NCBI RefSeq assembly: GCF_937870815.1
Contig: NZ_CALMZS010000093.1
Location: 1-32,664, forward strand
DNA: 32,664 nucleotides
Direction of reading: 5' to 3'
Origin: an uncultured Brevundimonas sp.
GTDB taxonomy: Bacteria; Pseudomonadota; Alphaproteobacteria; Caulobacterales; Caulobacteraceae
Part shown: positions 32,658-32,664 of the stretch, in pieces
Position numbering within the stretch: position 1 is the first letter of the stretch
Layout of the letters: every line of letters starts with the position of its first letter
The notes under the pieces: model-generated
The model's input: the letters and a program-made list of their open reading frames with translations, nothing else
Database searches by the model: none
Told to the model about the DNA's origin: nothing
Program-made: the position numbers and the translations under genes

Positions 32658-32664
32658 AGGGTTA

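Overview
The window is high-GC alphaproteobacterial DNA, most likely from Caulobacterales and Brevundimonas-like. This is an inference from the ALA-synthase type hemA, the fused cysNC, the TonB receptor, the Tad/Flp-type protein, the GC-rich codon use and the palindromic intergenic repeats; no marker gene such as 16S is present.

Layout. (1) 1-3400 is a graveyard of mobile DNA: the tail of an IS5-type transposase, a HigBA-like toxin-antitoxin pair whose toxin carries an in-frame amber stop, a 20-base copy of a tRNA 3' end, a cell-wall hydrolase and a second toxin that both lost their N-termini at the same junction (about 2298-2302), an intact second antitoxin, and a piece of a large serine recombinase. 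(2) 3413-8588 (minus strand) is a tightly packed seven-gene operon: an EF-hand-like secreted protein, a CsgG/HfaB-like secretion protein, four small exported proteins (one with a DUF11-like domain), and a YkgJ-type cysteine-cluster protein. It lies downstream of a LuxR-type regulator (8708-9826, minus), which is divergent from a TonB-dependent receptor (9987-12233, plus). Two near-identical 18-base palindromes, CTAGTCCG-TT/AA-CGGACC, sit upstream of the operon and in the luxR/receptor intergenic region. This makes a probable autoregulated regulon of import receptor plus CsgG-dependent export, and it is the best candidate here for an undescribed system. (3) 12241-14185 holds AT-rich DNA and a decayed DUF3363-type relaxase, ending at a tRNA-Lys(CTT). 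(4) 14443-20811 holds an Hpt protein, chorismate mutase, ferredoxin-NADP reductase, a dipeptidyl-peptidase-IV-like S9 peptidase, an amidase and a small membrane protein of the low-affinity iron permease family. (5) 20902-23627 is cysD-cysNC (sulfate activation), followed by a RidA-like remnant, a small membrane protein, a TadG-like protein and a response regulator in one minus-strand run. (6) 26216-30032 encodes a sensor kinase fused to receiver, Hpt and EAL domains, plus another single-domain receiver. (7) 30069-32631 holds hemA with a Fur-like box, a small unknown gene and mmsB.

How they fit. The sensor-Hpt-EAL protein, the two lone receivers and the separate Hpt protein look like parts of a phosphorelay that would end in c-di-GMP breakdown, next to a Tad-type surface gene; this fits surface-attachment control in stalked or prosthecate bacteria (inference). 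The TonB receptor/LuxR/CsgG block is a second, independent envelope module.
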